64,000 nt of DNA from Hafnia psychrotolerans (GCF_014639435.1 NZ_BMFZ01000003.1:186001-250000), one strand, 5' to 3'; shown: positions 9,563 through 19,880, counted from the stretch's first letter. The notes: a model not told the origin generated them from the letters alone. Program-made: numbers and translations.

Positions 9563-9576
9563 TTGATCTACATCAA
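9563..9576. promoter_or_regulatory. FNR box upstream of ompW
   Basis: TTGATCTACATCAA matches the FNR consensus TTGATNNNNATCAA at all ten fixed positions. It lies 149 bp from the ompW start and about 180 bp from the divergent yciC start. The distance to ompW allows a class I or II site, depending on the unseen transcription start. It could also act on yciC. Confidence 0.85.
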
Positions 9577-9755
9577 AATAAGAGATAAAGATCCCGCTGC
9601 TCATTTCTGTAATGGTTGACCCGGTACGATCTCGCGGTTTATCAGGCTGAGCGATAAGAAATCAATCAGATATCATTGGTAGGGTGCCACCATGCAACAT
9701 TACAGGGTACAATCCCCGACTGATTGTCTTTCGATTATTTTGCCAAGGAGCGTTC

Positions 9756-10508
9756 ATGCCTATCACGGCCAGTGCGTTATACCGTGACAGTTTCAATTTT
9801 ATGCGTAACCAACTCACCAGTATTTTGCTGCTGGCTCTGTTGACCGCATTTATTACCGTCATTTTAAATCAACTCTTAATCCCTGGTGGCGATCAACTGA
9901 GCCTGCTCAGCGCGACCAGTGATGACCTGTCAGGCACGACAGACATGAGTTTGCAGGAACTTATTCAGAACATGTCACCAGAGCAGCAAATGGTGCTGCT
10001 TAAAGTCTCAGGTGCAGCAACCTTCTCTGCACTCGTCGGCAATGTATTACTGGTGGGTGGGATGTTGACGCTGATTCAAATGGTGTCAAACGGCATGACG
10101 ACTAGCGCACTGCGTTCAATCGGTGCTTCTGCGCCAATTCTGCCGCGTCTATTAGGGCTGATGCTTATATGTACGTTGTTGGTTCAACTGGGTCTGACGC
10201 TGTTTATCGTTCCTGGCGTGCTGATCGCAGTAGCGGTTTCCATGGCACCGGTCATCAGCAGTACTGAGAAAATGGGCGTATTTAAGTCAATTAAAATCAG
10301 CAGCAAGCTAGCCTTTTCCAATGCCCGTCTGTTATTTCCGGCGATTATGTTCTGGCTGGCGGCCAAAATGCTGGTCCTGCTGGCGGTAAGCCATCTAACC
10401 ATTCTGCCTATCATGGCCGCTTCGGTAGTATTGAGTACGCTGAGCAACCTGATTTCAGCCTTACTGCTGATTTACCTGTTCCGTCTCTACTCCAAATTGC
10501 GCGCCTGA
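9756..10508 (+). CDS. yciC: YciC, UPF0259 inner-membrane protein
   Basis: A 250-residue polytopic membrane protein with about six hydrophobic segments (for example [49 protein letters not shown]). It resembles E. coli YciC (247 residues) in length, start (MPITA) and neighbours. Its function is not established. The ATG at 9756 follows AAGGAG by five bases; an in-frame ATG at 9684 would add 24 residues unlike the family and is rejected. It is followed by yciB and yciA in the conserved order. Confidence 0.92.
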   Translation: MPITASALYRDSFNFMRNQLTSILLLALLTAFITVILNQLLIPGGDQLSLLSATSDDLSGTTDMSLQELIQNMSPEQQMVLLKVSGAATFSALVGNVLLVGGMLTLIQMVSNGMTTSALRSIGASAPILPRLLGLMLICTLLVQLGLTLFIVPGVLIAVAVSMAPVISSTEKMGVFKSIKISSKLAFSNARLLFPAIMFWLAAKMLVLLAVSHLTILPIMAASVVLSTLSNLISALLLIYLFRLYSKLRA

Positions 10509-10527
10509 ATGTCATCAGCAGTCTTTG

Positions 10528-10552
10528 AAAGGGTGCACTGGCGCCCTTTTCT
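10528..10552 (+). terminator. Terminator after yciC
   Basis: AAAGGGTGC (10528-10536) pairs with GCGCCCTTT (10541-10549), with one G-U pair and a four-base loop, followed by TCTTTTGT. It separates yciC from yciB. Confidence 0.78.
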
Positions 10553-10609
10553 TTTGTCTGTGAAATGATTCCGGTATAGTCAAAACATACAATAAACATG
10601 GAATGAAGT

Positions 10610-11149
10610 ATGAAGCAGCTCCTCGATTTTCTTCCCTTAGTCGTCTTTTTTGTTTTTTATAAGATGTATGACATTTTTGTCGCCTCCGGCGCGTTGATTG
10701 CCGCGACCGCACTGGCCCTGATTTTCACCTGGATTAAATACCGTAAAGTCGAAAAGATGACGCTTATCACTTTCGCGATGGTTGCTATTTTCGGCACACT
10801 GACGTTGGTATTCCACAATGATGAATTCATTAAATGGAAAGTGACGGTGATTTACGTGCTTTTCTCTGTTGCCCTGCTGGTGAGTCAGTGGGTAATGAAG
10901 AAGCCATTGATCCAACGGATGTTGGGCAAAGAACTGACGCTGCCCGATCATGTCTGGAATAGGCTAAACTTCTGTTGGGCCATATTCTTTCTGGTATGTG
11001 GACTGGCCAATATTTACGTGGCGTTCTGGTTGCCGCAGGAACTCTGGGTTAACTTCAAAGTGTTCGGTCTGACTGCACTCACGCTGGTATTTACTCTGCT
11101 GAGCGGCGTCTATATTTATCGGCATATGCCGGATGAAGAAAAAAAATAA
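10610..11149 (+). CDS. yciB: Inner-membrane protein YciB (IspZ/intracellular septation protein A)
   Basis: A 179-residue integral membrane protein with five hydrophobic segments, starting [21 protein letters not shown], the family signature. The same gene in Shigella (ispA) affects septation, and in E. coli YciB contributes to envelope integrity together with DcrB; biochemical activity is unknown. The ATG at 10610 is preceded by TGGAATGAAGT, giving a modest ribosome site. It lies between yciC and yciA as in E. coli. Confidence 0.94.
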   Translation: MKQLLDFLPLVVFFVFYKMYDIFVASGALIAATALALIFTWIKYRKVEKMTLITFAMVAIFGTLTLVFHNDEFIKWKVTVIYVLFSVALLVSQWVMKKPLIQRMLGKELTLPDHVWNRLNFCWAIFFLVCGLANIYVAFWLPQELWVNFKVFGLTALTLVFTLLSGVYIYRHMPDEEKK

Positions 11150-11216
11150 ACATTTTCCTATATAGGCCTTTCTCTTCGAAGGGCCTTAATTTTGACGAGC
11201 CAAGAAGCCGACCAAT

Positions 11217-11657
11217 ATGAACGATAAACAGAGCTTACCCAATGGTGAAATGGTGTTGCGCACGCTGGCAATGCCCGCAGATACCAATGCAAATGGCGAT
11301 ATTTTTGGCGGCTGGCTGATGTCGCAGATGGACATGGGTGGAGCCATTCAGGCAAAGGAGATCGCTAAAGGTCGCGTTGTCACGGTGCGTGTCGATGGCA
11401 TGACCTTCCTGAAACCCGTCGCCGTGGGTGATGTGGTGTGCTGCTACGCGCGATGCATTCGTACCGGGAACAGCTCCATCACCATTAATGTGGAAGTCTG
11501 GGTTAAGAAAGTTTCGTCTGAGCCCATCGGACAGCGTTACAGAGCCACTGAAGCGGTATTTACCTATGTTGCGGTCGATGATGAAGGTAAATCACGGACT
11601 CTGCCAGATGGCCGAAGTAATTTCAGTGTGGAATCTGGCGGCATGTCCGAAGACTGA
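11217..11657 (+). CDS. yciA: Acyl-CoA thioester hydrolase YciA
   Basis: A 146-residue hot-dog-fold thioesterase of the BACH/YciA group. The active-site segment ADTNANGDIFGGWLMSQMD with its catalytic Asp is intact, followed by the core VRVDGMTFLKPVAVGD. It hydrolyses a broad range of acyl-CoA esters in the cytoplasm. Its length is close to E. coli YciA (132), with a slightly longer tail. The gene ends just before a strong shared terminator facing tonB. Confidence 0.94.
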   Translation: MNDKQSLPNGEMVLRTLAMPADTNANGDIFGGWLMSQMDMGGAIQAKEIAKGRVVTVRVDGMTFLKPVAVGDVVCCYARCIRTGNSSITINVEVWVKKVSSEPIGQRYRATEAVFTYVAVDDEGKSRTLPDGRSNFSVESGGMSED

Positions 11658-11690
11658 TTTTAGTTTTTTGTTCTATTAAAGATAGAAAGT

Positions 11691-11720
11691 AAAAAGGTCG
11701 CCTTTTCTGGCGACCTTTTT
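11691..11720. terminator. Bidirectional terminator between yciA and tonB
   Basis: A 12-bp stem, AAAAAGGTCGCC (11691-11702) with GGCGACCTTTTT (11709-11720), and a six-base loop. Both strands give a U-rich 3' side, so it should terminate the convergent yciA and tonB transcripts. Confidence 0.93.
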
Positions 11721-11737
11721 ACTATGGATTGACGACA

Positions 11738-12502
11738 TTATTCTACCGAGCTGCCGCCGTTGATTTTGAACACCAGGTTAACCACCAGATTGTTCGCTGC
11801 CTTCGGTTCATAGCGCCACTTCCGCATCGCCTGTTTGACTTCCCGCTCAAACATATTGCGCGGTTCTGCAGACAGAATCCGCACGTTATCCACGCGCCCT
11901 TCGCTGTCCACATCAAACTGTACCCGTACACGCCCTTCTAAACGCAGCGCAAAGGCTCTGGCCGGATATTGAGGCTTGGAGCGTTCTAACGGCCTTGGTC
12001 CTGTGTTAGCGCCCGACGTCGCTGGCACAGAAGGCTTAGCCGCAGGTTTGACGTCAGGCTTGTTGTTAAACATCGAAGCATCGTCAGTAATTTTTGATTT
12101 TTCCGATTTTTCGACCGTTTTTTCTACCGGTTTAGCTTTCGGCTTCGTTTTTTCAACCGGCTTCTTCACCGGCTTAGGGGTCGGTTTAGGCTTCGGCTTC
12201 GGCTTCGGCTTCGGTTTTGGCTCTGGTAGCGGTACCGCTTCTGGTGGCGGTGGCGGCTCTGGCTTCACTTCCGGCTCAGGTTCTGGCTCTGGCTCCGGTG
12301 CAACCTGAGGTTTTGATGGTGGTGGCGCGAAATCAGCCGGATTGACCATCGTCACACTCATCACCTGCTGTTCCTGCTTTGGCAAGGTCATCGTGTCCGT
12401 CATAGTGACATACAGTAAAGCGCCAATTACCGCGACATGCAGGCCGACGGCGATAACAAACGGCAACGTAATGCGAATAAATCTAAACTTTTTTAGCGGC
12501 AT
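11738..12502 (-). CDS. tonB: TonB energy transducer
   Basis: A 254-residue periplasm-spanning protein. The N-terminal membrane anchor (about residues 10-34, ending LLYVTMTD) carries the expected His20-type position ([11 protein letters not shown]). A long Pro-rich spacer follows with Glu-Pro then Lys-Pro repeats (about residues 70-110). The C-terminal domain contains [15 protein letters not shown] and WRYEP. It couples the ExbB/ExbD proton motor to outer-membrane receptors for iron siderophores and vitamin B12. The Lys-Pro part is coded by four exact GGCTTC hexamers (12189-12212, plus-strand reading), a likely site of length variation. A Fur-type site precedes it. Confidence 0.96.
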   Translation of the reverse strand: MPLKKFRFIRITLPFVIAVGLHVAVIGALLYVTMTDTMTLPKQEQQVMSVTMVNPADFAPPPSKPQVAPEPEPEPEPEVKPEPPPPPEAVPLPEPKPKPKPKPKPKPTPKPVKKPVEKTKPKAKPVEKTVEKSEKSKITDDASMFNNKPDVKPAAKPSVPATSGANTGPRPLERSKPQYPARAFALRLEGRVRVQFDVDSEGRVDNVRILSAEPRNMFEREVKQAMRKWRYEPKAANNLVVNLVFKINGGSSVE

Positions 12503-12535
12503 AATGATTCATTTTCCCCGTGAAGCCGCAAGTTT

Positions 12536-12558
12536 AAATGCAAATAGCAATCATATTC
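12536..12558 (-). promoter_or_regulatory. Probable Fur box of tonB
   Basis: Read on the minus strand, the site is GAATATGATTGCTATTTGCA followed by TTT. It is nearly the same string as the region upstream of E. coli tonB that binds Fur (ATTGCTATTTGCATTTAAA). It lies about 35-55 bp before the tonB start. Iron repression is inferred. Confidence 0.72.
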
Positions 12559-12715
12559 AACTCCGAGATGACAACTATTCTCAAATAAGGGCGTTATTGA
12601 TTCAGTGTAAAACGCTTTATTCCCGCCTGAGGTTTCGCTATGGTGATCGCCACAGCCCAAGACATGGCTGTACTTCCGTGATTTCTTAAAAACCTGATAA
12701 TTTAAAAGGTGACCC

Positions 12716-13012
12716 ATGCTTTACGTCATTTATTCAGAAGATGTGGCTGACTCGCTGGAAAAACGCCGTGCAGCTCGCCCGGCGCACATTGAACGTTTGC
12801 AAAAATTGCATGAACAGGGTCGAGTGCTGATTGGTGGCCCGACGCCTGCGATTGACAGTAATGACCCAGGCAATGCCGGCATGAGCGGGTCAGTACTGAT
12901 TATGGAATTTGAAACATTGGAAGCGGCGAAAGCATGGGCCGATGCCGACCCCTATGTTGAAGCCGGTGTGTATAAAAAGGTGACTGTAAAGCCATTCAAA
13001 CGCGTTTTTTAA
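12716..13012 (+). CDS. yciI: YciI-family protein
   Basis: A 98-residue protein, the same size as E. coli YciI. The conserved His-Asp pair of the YciI-like fold is present: RPAHIERL near residue 23 and [12 protein letters not shown] near residue 82. The fold is a ferredoxin-like dimer related to muconolactone isomerase; its substrate is unknown. The ribosome site AAAAGGTG precedes the ATG. It is divergent from tonB, as in E. coli. Confidence 0.94.
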   Translation: MLYVIYSEDVADSLEKRRAARPAHIERLQKLHEQGRVLIGGPTPAIDSNDPGNAGMSGSVLIMEFETLEAAKAWADADPYVEAGVYKKVTVKPFKRVF

Positions 13013-13177
13013 CGCATATCACGCACAAGAAACAGTACAGAATGTTATCTCAAAAATAGCAGACCGCGACTCTGCGTCCGTTTTTATGGGGCTCATACAG
13101 AATGCTGTTAAAGCAATCACAGTCGCCCCATAGCTTCTATGGTAGAATGCGTTCCCCTACCCCAGAGGTACGCTCTT

Positions 13178-13339
13178 ATGTCATTCTTCGACGGATTGAA
13201 GTTTCTTTCCAGCCAGAAAACCAAAGTGACCTGCCCCGAATGCAAAGCGGTTACTGAACAGATAAGCGCTAAGGTCCGCAAGAATTCAACACTGGTTTGC
13301 CCGAAATGCGGTGCTTTATTCCAGCCCAAAGATCGTTGA
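13178..13339 (+). CDS. Small zinc-ribbon protein (YnfU-like)
   Basis: A 53-residue protein starting MSFFDGLKFLSSQKTKV. Two CPxC pairs (CPECKA and CPKCGA) 25 residues apart form a four-cysteine zinc ribbon. The ATG at 13178 follows CAGAGGTACGCTCTT, giving a reasonable ribosome site; an earlier in-frame ATG at 13139 is rejected because the family starts at MSFF. It resembles the small YnfU-type zinc proteins of Enterobacterales, but the function is unknown and I give no symbol. It ends one base before the convergent yciY stop. Confidence 0.8.
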   Translation: MSFFDGLKFLSSQKTKVTCPECKAVTEQISAKVRKNSTLVCPKCGALFQPKDR

Positions 13340-13522
13340 TCAAGAACACCACTCATAGGCTACCGCATAAAGCGAAAGTCGCTGATGCTGCTGATGGTGG
13401 ATCTGCCGGATTCGGTAGATATGACGATAACGTCTGGATTGACCTTCCAGCCAGCGGCTTCTTCGGCGCTGAGACTGGCGTAACATACGCCAGCGACCGA
13501 CTTCATTTCTGCTGTGTTTCAT
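13340..13522 (-). CDS. yciY: YciY family small basic protein
   Basis: A 60-residue, strongly basic protein. The N-terminal half, MKHSRNEVGRWRMLRQ followed by SRWLEGQSRR, is almost identical to my memory of E. coli YciY (57 residues), and E. coli has the gene next to clsA as here. The C-terminal third diverges. Function is unknown. The stop abuts the zinc-ribbon gene on the other strand and the start faces clsA, 275 bp away, so clsA and yciY share a divergent promoter region. Confidence 0.85.
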   Translation of the reverse strand: MKHSRNEVGRWRMLRQSQRRRSRWLEGQSRRYRHIYRIRQIHHQQHQRLSLYAVAYEWCS

Positions 13523-13797
13523 GCAAATTATTCCCGTTGTTCACTTTCTCTGCGCTCACGTCTGCACAGAATGCGGGGACATTATAGGCCGTTGACTTTG
13601 TTATCCCAGCCTTGTTTCACCCTAAAATGCCAGTTTTCAGCTACCCTTGATGACAGTTCGATGAGGGTTTTTACTTCCAGCACTATTTACAGAGGTAGCT
13701 GATTGATTGAAGGGCGTAAATTCGTTAAAACAGTACCCCCTTTTATTGACACTGCGTACACTCCATCCCATGGCTTGCGAACAGGATTTTCGCCATT

Positions 13798-15258
13798 ATG
13801 ACAACTTTTTATGCGGTAATTAGCTGGCTTTTGATTTTTGGCTACTGGTTACTGATTGCTGGCGTAACGTTACGCATTTTAATGAAGAGACGCGCGGTGC
13901 CTTCGGCTATGGCATGGTTGCTGATTATCTATATCATTCCGCTGGTCGGTATTATTGCCTATCTTTCCTTTGGTGAACTGCATCTGGGCAAACGCCGGGC
14001 GGAGCGCGCTAAAGCGATGTGGCCTTCTACTGCGCGTTGGCTGAATGATCTAAAAGGCTGCCACCGAATTTTCGCGACAGAAAACAGTGAAATCGCCAGC
14101 TCCCTTTTCCAGCTATGTGAGCGCCGTCAGGGTATCGCAGGCGTTAAGGGCAATCAGCTTCAACTGCTGACCACCAGCGATGACACGCTGCATGCCATTA
14201 TGCGTGATATTGAACTGGCGCGGCATAATATCGAGATGGTGTTTTATATCTGGCAACCCGGTGGCCTGGTCGATCAAGTGGCAGAGTCGCTGATGGCAGC
14301 ATCGCGCCGCGGCATTCACTGCCGTCTCATGCTTGATTCGGCAGGTAGTGTTGCTTTCTTCCGCAGCCCTTACCCGGCGATGATGCGTAATGCCGGGATT
14401 GAAGTCGTCGAAGCGCTGAAAGTCAATCTGTTCCGTGTCTTCCTGCGCCGCATGGATTTACGTCAGCACCGTAAAATTATCTTAATTGATAACTATGTTG
14501 CCTATACAGGCAGTATGAATATGGTTGATCCGCGTTTCTTTAAACAGGACGCGGGGGTCGGCCAGTGGATTGACCTGATGGCGCGCATGGAAGGCCCGGT
14601 GGCAACCACCATGGGGATTGTCTACTCATGTGACTGGGAGATTGAAACCGGTAAACGTATTTTGCCGCCTGAGCCTGATCTCAATCAGATGCCTTTCGAA
14701 AAGGAAAGCGGTCACACCATTCAGGTGATCGCCTCAGGTCCGGGCTTCCCGGAGGATATGATCCATCAGGCACTACTCACCGCCGCCTATTCAGCCCGAG
14801 AACAGCTGGTGATGACTACACCCTACTTCGTGCCGAGCGATGACCTGCTGCACGCCATTTGTACCGCAGCGCAGCGTGGTGTTGACGTCAGTATTGTGAT
14901 GCCGATGAAAAATGACTCTATGATGGTCGGCTGGGCAAGCCGTGCCTTCTTCAATGAGTTGCTGGAAGCCGGCGTTAAAATCTACCAGTTCGAAGATGGG
15001 CTGCTGCACACTAAAAGCATTTTGGTTGACGGACAATTGAGCCTGGTCGGGACGGTCAACCTTGATATGCGCAGTTTATGGCTGAACTTCGAGATCACGC
15101 TGGTGATTGATGATGATGGCTTTGGTAACGATTTAGCGCAGGTACAAGATGATTACATCGCACGTTCGCATCTGCTGGATGTCGAAGCCTGGCTAAAACG
15201 TCCCTTCTGGCATCGGATCATTGAGCGGTTGTTCTACTTTTTCAGTCCACTGCTGTGA
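13798..15258 (+). CDS. clsA: Cardiolipin synthase A
   Basis: A 486-residue enzyme, the same length as E. coli ClsA. Two N-terminal transmembrane helices lead into two phospholipase-D domains, each with an HxKxxxxD motif: [10 protein letters not shown] (about residue 224) followed by GSMN, and [10 protein letters not shown] (about residue 404) followed by GTVNLD. It condenses two phosphatidylglycerol molecules into cardiolipin and glycerol at the inner membrane. The frame is complete and no unusual residues are seen in the active sites. It precedes yciU, as in E. coli. Confidence 0.96.
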   Translation: MTTFYAVISWLLIFGYWLLIAGVTLRILMKRRAVPSAMAWLLIIYIIPLVGIIAYLSFGELHLGKRRAERAKAMWPSTARWLNDLKGCHRIFATENSEIASSLFQLCERRQGIAGVKGNQLQLLTTSDDTLHAIMRDIELARHNIEMVFYIWQPGGLVDQVAESLMAASRRGIHCRLMLDSAGSVAFFRSPYPAMMRNAGIEVVEALKVNLFRVFLRRMDLRQHRKIILIDNYVAYTGSMNMVDPRFFKQDAGVGQWIDLMARMEGPVATTMGIVYSCDWEIETGKRILPPEPDLNQMPFEKESGHTIQVIASGPGFPEDMIHQALLTAAYSAREQLVMTTPYFVPSDDLLHAICTAAQRGVDVSIVMPMKNDSMMVGWASRAFFNELLEAGVKIYQFEDGLLHTKSILVDGQLSLVGTVNLDMRSLWLNFEITLVIDDDGFGNDLAQVQDDYIARSHLLDVEAWLKRPFWHRIIERLFYFFSPLL

Positions 15259-15322
15259 AACTGGCAGCAGGAATGTTTAAATATGTACCTGAAACACACT
15301 ATTTTTATTTAAGAGAATTTTT

Positions 15323-15646
15323 ATGGATCTGAATAATCGCCTGACCGATGATGAAACCCTTGAACAAGCCTACGATATTTTCCTGGAACTGGCGGGCGAC
15401 AATCTGGATCCTGCGGATATATTGATTTTTAATCTGCAGTTTGAAGAACGCGGTGGCGCAGAACTTTATGACCCAGCCGAAGATTGGGTAGAGCACGTGG
15501 ATTACGACCTAAACCCAGATTTCTTTGCCGAAGTGGTAATTGGTCTGGCTGATGCCGAAGACCAGCCTATCAACGATATTTTTGCCCGCGTGCTTTTGTG
15601 CCGTGAAAAAGCCCACAAGCTGTGTCATATCCTTTGGAAAGAATAA
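15323..15646 (+). CDS. yciU: YciU, HI1450-family putative dsDNA mimic
   Basis: A 107-residue very acidic protein (many Asp/Glu, for example [19 protein letters not shown] and [16 protein letters not shown]). It matches the DUF440/YciU family (E. coli 109 residues), proposed from structure to mimic duplex DNA and possibly to bind HU. GAGAA lies upstream of the ATG. It lies 64 bp after clsA and is probably cotranscribed; a strong bidirectional terminator follows. Confidence 0.93.
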   Translation: MDLNNRLTDDETLEQAYDIFLELAGDNLDPADILIFNLQFEERGGAELYDPAEDWVEHVDYDLNPDFFAEVVIGLADAEDQPINDIFARVLLCREKAHKLCHILWKE

Positions 15647-15730
15647 GTTAATCGTCATTCCTCGAATGACCTCTATGTCGGTTGCCTTGACACAACTCGA
15701 TGGATGTAAGGTATCCCTTTAATTTCCATA

Positions 15731-15758
15731 AAAAAACCTGCCAATGGCAGGTTTTTTT
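15731..15758. terminator. Bidirectional terminator between yciU and oppF
   Basis: AAAAAACCTGCC (15731-15742), loop AAT, GGCAGGTTTTTT (15746-15757). A 12-bp stem with U-rich sides on both strands. It serves both yciU and the convergent opp operon. Confidence 0.93.
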
Positions 15759-15782
15759 ATACTTCCAATTCGCTCTATACTA

Positions 15783-16823
15783 TTAAAGTGGATCCACTTT
15801 CAGGCAAGAAACCGCATGGCGGAAACTGCCCTCGAGCAGCGGACGGGTGATCGCACATTCCGGCCCCGCAATCGGACACCGAGTACGGAATACACAGCCT
15901 GACGGAGGATTAATTGGCGAAGGCAGATCGCCCTCCAGCAATTGAATCACCTTATTACGCTCTTTATCTGGATCCGGTACAGGTACCGCTGACATGAGGG
16001 CGCGGGTATAAGGGTGTTGCGGATTATGGTAAACCTCGTCATAGGTACCCAGCTCTACTGCATGGCCGAGATACATCACCAGCACGCGATCGGAAATATG
16101 TTTCACTACCGCCAGGTCATGGGCGATAAAAATCAGCGACAGCCCCATCTCCCGCTGCAATTGTTGCAGCAGATTAACCACCTGAGCCTGAATCGACACA
16201 TCTAGTGCGGAAACCGGTTCATCACAAATGATCAGTTTGGGTTCAAGGATTAAGGCACGCGCAATACCGATACGCTGACACTGACCGCCGGAAAATTCGT
16301 GCGGATAGCGGTTGATCAAGTTAGGCAACAGGCCAACCTTGAGCATCATCGCCTTCACTTTCTCCTTCACCTGCAACTTCGGCATTTTCGGATTATAGGT
16401 TTTTAGCGGTTCAGCAATGATCTCGCCAATGGTCATTCGCGGGTTAAGCGAGGCCAGAGGATCCTGGAAAATCATCTGAATGTCACTGCGTGTATGGCGC
16501 CATTCCGCATCAGACATATTTAGCAGGTCTTTGCCTAGCCAGGCCACTTTACCTTCCGTCGCTTTCACCAGGCCGATAATCGCACGCGCGAAAGTCGACT
16601 TACCACAGCCTGATTCCCCGACCACACCGAGGGTCTCACCTTCGTATAAACGCAGGGTAACACCATCTACCGCTTTTAGGGTTTTGGACGGCTGCCAGAA
16701 CCATTGCTTACCATCTTTGATATCAAAGTGAACCTTCAAGTCTGCCACTTCAAGGAGTACTTTTTTATCTGGCGGCGCTTCATTATTCACCGAAGGGCTG
16801 TGCAAAACTGTGTGATCTGTCAT
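15783..16823 (-). CDS. oppF: Oligopeptide ABC transporter ATP-binding protein OppF
   Basis: A 346-residue ATPase subunit. Walker A is GESGCGKST, the ABC signature FSGGQCQR and Walker B LIICDEP. The C-terminal oligopeptide-type extension carries the [14 protein letters not shown] cysteine cluster typical of OppD/OppF/DppD/DppF (an Fe-S-binding pattern in some members). The start overlaps the last codon of oppD by four bases, so translation is coupled. It pairs with OppD to drive peptide import through OppBC. Confidence 0.96.
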   Translation of the reverse strand: MTDHTVLHSPSVNNEAPPDKKVLLEVADLKVHFDIKDGKQWFWQPSKTLKAVDGVTLRLYEGETLGVVGESGCGKSTFARAIIGLVKATEGKVAWLGKDLLNMSDAEWRHTRSDIQMIFQDPLASLNPRMTIGEIIAEPLKTYNPKMPKLQVKEKVKAMMLKVGLLPNLINRYPHEFSGGQCQRIGIARALILEPKLIICDEPVSALDVSIQAQVVNLLQQLQREMGLSLIFIAHDLAVVKHISDRVLVMYLGHAVELGTYDEVYHNPQHPYTRALMSAVPVPDPDKERNKVIQLLEGDLPSPINPPSGCVFRTRCPIAGPECAITRPLLEGSFRHAVSCLKVDPL

Positions 16824-17845
16824 ACCAACTCCTCGACCGGCTTAAAGCAGGCACGTAAACGACCCTCACCAAAGCGCTCAAGCGGTGGCGCGGTGTGACA
16901 GATTTCCATCGCATATTGACAGCGAGGCTGGAAAGGACAGCCTTTAGGTAAACGCAGTAAGTTTGGCGGGTTACCCGCAATCGTCGTCATCATTCCACCT
17001 TCGGCATCAAGGCGGGGAACAGCATTGAGCAGACCGATAGAGTACGGATGGCATGGATCATAAAATACATCACGTGCCTGACCATATTCCATCGTACGTC
17101 CGGCATACATCACCAGCACTTTGTCACAAATCCCGGCAACGACACCGAGATCGTGCGTGATCATGATGATAGCCGTGTTGAACTCTGCTTTGAGCTCATT
17201 GAGTAGCGTCATGATCTGCGCCTGAACGGTGACGTCCAACGCCGTGGTGGGCTCATCGGCAATCAGCAATTTAGGACGGCATAGTAATGCCATCGCGACC
17301 ATCACACGCTGCCGCATGCCGCCGGAGAATTCGTGCGGGTACATCTTCATGCGTTTACGTGCTTCCGGCATTTTCACCGCATCCAGCATACGTACTGACT
17401 CTTCAAAAGCCTCTCTTTTGCTCATGTGCTTATGCAGCATCAGCACTTCCAACAACTGCTCGCCCACGCGCATATACGGGTTAAGCGACGTCATGGGATC
17501 CTGAAAAATCATCGAAATCTGTTCAGCGCGCAGCTTGTTGAGCTGTTTTGGTGGCAGGTTGAGGATTTCATGACCGTTGAATTTTGCAGAACCACTGATG
17601 CGGCCATTGCTGGCCAGCAGACCCATAAGCGCAAATGCTGTTTGCGATTTACCTGAGCCGGACTCACCGACGATACCCAATGTTTCACCCGCCCGGAGGT
17701 CGAAGTGGAGATCATTAACCGCGGTGACATCACCATCCGGCGTCTCAAAAGTAACTCGCAGATCTTTAACATCAAGCAGAATTGGCGACACCTGGCCGTC
17801 AACAGCCGCAGCCGCGGCAAAAGTGGAATGTTTAATGGTGCTCAT
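16820..17845 (-). CDS. oppD: Oligopeptide ABC transporter ATP-binding protein OppD
   Basis: A 341-residue ATPase. Walker A is GESGSGKSQ, the signature FSGGMRQR and Walker B LLIADEP; the C-terminal [14 protein letters not shown] cluster matches that of OppF. There is an alanine-rich N-terminal stretch (FAAAAAVDG) before the ABC domain. It lies 11 bp from oppC. Together with OppF it forms the ATPase pair of the Opp importer. Confidence 0.96.
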   Translation of the reverse strand: MSTIKHSTFAAAAAVDGQVSPILLDVKDLRVTFETPDGDVTAVNDLHFDLRAGETLGIVGESGSGKSQTAFALMGLLASNGRISGSAKFNGHEILNLPPKQLNKLRAEQISMIFQDPMTSLNPYMRVGEQLLEVLMLHKHMSKREAFEESVRMLDAVKMPEARKRMKMYPHEFSGGMRQRVMVAMALLCRPKLLIADEPTTALDVTVQAQIMTLLNELKAEFNTAIIMITHDLGVVAGICDKVLVMYAGRTMEYGQARDVFYDPCHPYSIGLLNAVPRLDAEGGMMTTIAGNPPNLLRLPKGCPFQPRCQYAMEICHTAPPLERFGEGRLRACFKPVEELV

Positions 17846-17856
17846 GGTTGCAATCC

Positions 17857-18765
17857 TTAACGATCTTTCGGGTCGAGGGCATCACGCAGGCCATCGCCGA
17901 TGAAGTTGAAACAAAACAGAGTCACAACCAGGAAGCCTGCAGGAAACATCAGTAACCACGGTGAAACTTCCATCGAGTTGGCACCGTCACTTAATAACGC
18001 GCCCCAACTGCTTAACGGTTCTTGCGTACCCAACCCGAGGAAGCTAAGGAAGGATTCGAACAGGATCATGCTTGGAACCAGCAGAGAGGCATACACGACC
18101 ACCACGCCGAGCACGTTTGGCACAATATGACGCAACACAATATTTCGGGTAGAAACACCACTGACTAAAGCCGCTTCAATGAACTCTTTTCGTTTCAGGC
18201 TAAGAGTCTGGCCGCGAACGATACGCGCCATATCCAACCAAGACACCATGCCTATCGCCACAAAAATCAGCAAAATGTTTTGCCCAAAGAAAGTGACCAG
18301 CAGGATAACGAAGAACATGAACGGGAAAGAGTTGAGGATTTCAAGCAGACGCATCATCGCGGAGTCGATTTTGCCGCCGAGATAACCTGAGAGGGAACCA
18401 TATAAGGTACCCAGGATCACCGCCACTAAGGCCGCGGACACACCGACCATCAGAGAAATACGACCGCCGATAGCCACGCGAACCAGCAAATCGCGGCCAG
18501 ATGAGTCGGTACCGAAATAGTGATGAGAGGCGAAATCTGGCGCGGCTGACATCATATTCCAATCAGTATCAGCATAGGAAAATTGCGACAACACGGGCGC
18601 AAAGGCCACAAATAGTGCGATGAGCGACAGCACAATCAGGCTGGTAACCGCAGCACGGTTGCCCATAAAACGGCGACGTGCATCCTGCCATAAACTGCGA
18701 CCTTCAACTTCCAGCTTTTCACTGAAATTTTCCAGAGCGTCACTTTTTTTCTTACTTAGCATCAT
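17857..18765 (-). CDS. oppC: Oligopeptide ABC transporter permease OppC
   Basis: A 302-residue inner-membrane permease with six hydrophobic segments and the binding-protein-dependent permease EAA loop ([21 protein letters not shown]). The start chosen is the ATG at 18765, seven bases after GGAG, giving MMLSKKK as in E. coli; an in-frame TTG at 18771 is rejected. It forms the translocation pore with OppB and lies 15 bp downstream of oppB. Confidence 0.96.
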   Translation of the reverse strand: MMLSKKKSDALENFSEKLEVEGRSLWQDARRRFMGNRAAVTSLIVLSLIALFVAFAPVLSQFSYADTDWNMMSAAPDFASHHYFGTDSSGRDLLVRVAIGGRISLMVGVSAALVAVILGTLYGSLSGYLGGKIDSAMMRLLEILNSFPFMFFVILLVTFFGQNILLIFVAIGMVSWLDMARIVRGQTLSLKRKEFIEAALVSGVSTRNIVLRHIVPNVLGVVVVYASLLVPSMILFESFLSFLGLGTQEPLSSWGALLSDGANSMEVSPWLLMFPAGFLVVTLFCFNFIGDGLRDALDPKDR

Positions 18766-18780
18766 TGACAAGCTCCAGCA

Positions 18781-19701
18781 TTAATAACGGATTTTCGGAT
18801 CGATAACGGCGTAAAGCACATCAACGATCGCGTTGAAAAAAATGGTCAACGCACCCACCAGGATGGTCAGGCTAAGTACCAGAGAATAGTCACGGTTAAG
18901 TGCCCCGTTAACAAATAACTGGCCGATACCTGGCAATCCGAAGATGCTCTCAATAACCATTGAACCGGTAATAATGCCGACAAATGCAGGCCCCATATAA
19001 GATAGAACCGGTAGCAGCGCGGGTTTAAGCGCATGGCGCAGAATAATGCGATGCAACGGCAAACCTTTGGCGCGTGCAGTGCGAATAAAGTTGGAGTGAA
19101 GAATTTCAATCATTGAACCACGGGTGATACGTGCGATACTCGCAATATACGCCAGCGACAAGGCTACCATGGGTAGGATCACATATTTCAGCCCACCACC
19201 GTTCCAGCCGCCACCCGGTAACCATTTAAGGGTGATTGAAAATATCAATACCAGCAGAGGTGCCACCACGAAACTCGGGATGACAACGCCGATCATGGCT
19301 ACCCCCATTACCGAGTAATCCCACTTGGTGTTCTGATTAAGTGCGGCAATCACGCCGGCACTCACACCAAAAACAATCGCCATGATGAATGCAGCCAGCC
19401 CGAGTTTCGCAGAAACCGGGAATGAAGCCGCAACCAAATCATTAACGGTGTAGTCCTTATATTTGAATGACGGGCCGAAATCCCCTTTGACCATCTGCTC
19501 CAAATAATGGAAATACTGTTTATAGATGGGGTCATTGAGGTGATATTTGGCCTCAATGTTAGCCATAACTTCTGGCGGAAGATTACGCTCACCAGTAAAT
19601 GGGCTTCCTGGTGCGAGACGCATCATAAAAAACGAGATAGTGATCAGAATGAATAGCGTCGGAATCGCTTCCAGACAGCGGCGTAAAATAAACTTTAACA
19701 T
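18781..19701 (-). CDS. oppB: Oligopeptide ABC transporter permease OppB
   Basis: A 306-residue permease, the same length as E. coli OppB, beginning MLKFILRRCLEAIPTLFILI. It has six membrane segments and the EAA-type loop (FIRTARAKGLPLHRIILRHALKP). It forms the pore with OppC. It is separated from oppA by 179 bp that hold a hairpin, which fits the known excess of OppA over the membrane subunits. Confidence 0.96.
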   Translation of the reverse strand: MLKFILRRCLEAIPTLFILITISFFMMRLAPGSPFTGERNLPPEVMANIEAKYHLNDPIYKQYFHYLEQMVKGDFGPSFKYKDYTVNDLVAASFPVSAKLGLAAFIMAIVFGVSAGVIAALNQNTKWDYSVMGVAMIGVVIPSFVVAPLLVLIFSITLKWLPGGGWNGGGLKYVILPMVALSLAYIASIARITRGSMIEILHSNFIRTARAKGLPLHRIILRHALKPALLPVLSYMGPAFVGIITGSMVIESIFGLPGIGQLFVNGALNRDYSLVLSLTILVGALTIFFNAIVDVLYAVIDPKIRY

Positions 19702-19843
19702 TGCCCGTACCTGTTTCTAAGCCTGCACTACAGCTTGATAGTTTTGGCTTGATCGTCACGGCGAATCATCAGTGCCGTGGCGGTGGCTCTTTGCTCTGGC
19801 ACTGAAAAGGTCAGCACCAAGAGCATTGATATGATCAAATAAC

Positions 19844-19872
19844 GAGCAGGACGGCTCGGGGACGCCCTGCTC
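19844..19872 (-). terminator. Intercistronic hairpin between oppA and oppB
   Basis: GAGCAGG (19844-19850) pairs with CCTGCTC (19866-19872), with a 15-base GC-rich loop. On the minus strand it follows the oppA stop and is followed by GTTATTTGATC rather than a pure U run. It probably gives partial termination or 3'-end protection, lowering oppBCDF relative to oppA. Confidence 0.55.
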
Positions 19873-19880
19873 TACGCTGA

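Noticed and set aside
11976-12308. 110-codon glycine/serine-rich ORF antisense to tonB
   Set aside because: It is the complement of the Pro-rich tonB spacer; its repeats are a by-product of the Lys-Pro/Glu-Pro codons.
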